64,000 bases of DNA from Clostridia bacterium (GTDB taxonomy: Bacteria > Bacillota > Clostridia > Oscillospirales > Acutalibacteraceae): contig JAGBSO010000023.1 of the NCBI GenBank assembly GCA_017631795.1, forward strand, positions 1 to 64,000, written 5' to 3'. Under the pieces are notes generated by a model. The model saw only the letters and a list, made by a program, of their open reading frames with translations. It made no database searches and was not told the origin of the DNA. This document shows positions 63,893 to 64,000 of the stretch, one piece after another. Position 1 is the stretch's first letter; every line of letters starts with the position of its first letter. Made by a program: the position numbers and the translations under genes.

Positions 63893-64000
63893 AACCCTGA
63901 TTTTTCCTTAAATACCGTGGTCTGATGGCGCTTATTTTATGTATAAAACAATGACGGTAATTTGTGTAAAATATAATTCTTTTTTAGAAAAATAGAAAAA

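Larger units (their letters stand above)
63751..64000. other. Upstream region of dnaN, likely dnaA-dnaN intergenic
   Basis: A 250-base non-coding stretch, very AT-rich at its outer end. It contains two overlapping promoter candidates (63854-63892) and a hairpin next to the dnaN ATG. TTTTACACA appears near 63767 and, on the other strand, near 63965. These are single mismatches to TTATACACA, not convincing DnaA boxes. The dnaA stop codon is not inside the window. Confidence 0.5.

Noticed and set aside
63751..64000. Possible DnaA boxes and oriC
   Set aside because: Only two TTTTACACA-like sites, each one mismatch from a weak consensus, on opposite strands and not clustered. The origin is expected nearby but is not shown here.

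Overview
The window reads as chromosome of a low-GC Gram-positive Clostridia bacterium, most likely an Oscillospiraceae/Ruminococcaceae-type gut anaerobe. The right end carries the classical Firmicutes origin-proximal block dnaN-yaaA(S4)-recF-remB(DUF370)-gyrB-gyrA, all on the minus strand, so dnaA and oriC should lie just beyond position 64000. The lineage guess rests on this gene order, AAGGAGG-type ribosome sites, a dockerin protein with a BspA-like leucine-rich region, Thr-rich secreted linkers and the intergenic repeats. Thirty-six of forty genes are on the minus strand, the leading strand for a fork moving away from that origin.

Layout by region. 0-9.5 kb: starch/glycogen breakdown (GH13 glucosidase and glycogen phosphorylase), a Gfo/Idh/MocA dehydrogenase, two coupled genes of unknown function and a cation diffusion facilitator. 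9.6-14.6 kb: three secreted or surface proteins (SGNH hydrolase with a C-terminal anchor, a four-repeat PPC-like protein, a calcineurin-like phosphoesterase). 14.6-22.2 kb: a surface-polysaccharide operon with a perfect sigma-A promoter, holding an ABC-2 exporter (TagG/TagH type), a coiled-coil protein, a large multidomain glycosyltransferase and the WecC/WecB pair that makes UDP-ManNAcA. 22.3-25.6 kb: three plus-strand, single-pass membrane proteins, two of them tandem paralogues.

25.6-40.3 kb: the most unusual part, a six-gene operon with its own promoter and terminator. In transcription order it encodes a secreted/membrane vWA protein, a 1215-residue tubulin/FtsZ-superfamily protein, a two-TM protein, a 1285-residue polytopic protein with a degenerate helicase-like cytoplasmic part, a DA1-type zinc peptidase and a membrane-anchored transglutaminase-like protein. 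This looks like a Gram-positive, heavily elaborated version of the tubulin-like/vWA systems for which membrane remodelling has been proposed. 40.4-44.5 kb: an ordinary three-gene carbohydrate operon (phosphoesterase, DUF4091 glycosidase, MFS transporter). 44.6-52.4 kb: a signalling operon of a Ser/Thr kinase-NB-ARC-TPR giant, a PP2C phosphatase, a protein I read as a pseudokinase, and a helical protein. Kinase, phosphatase and vWA partners recur together in bacteria, so this operon may regulate the tubulin operon 4 kb away; that link is inference.

52.5-64 kb: the dockerin/leucine-rich protein, a short-chain dehydrogenase and an LCP cell-wall ligase lie directly behind gyrA with no terminator that I can see, followed by the origin block. 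I saw no tRNA, rRNA, CRISPR, prophage or insertion-sequence transposase. All homology statements come from reading motifs by eye.
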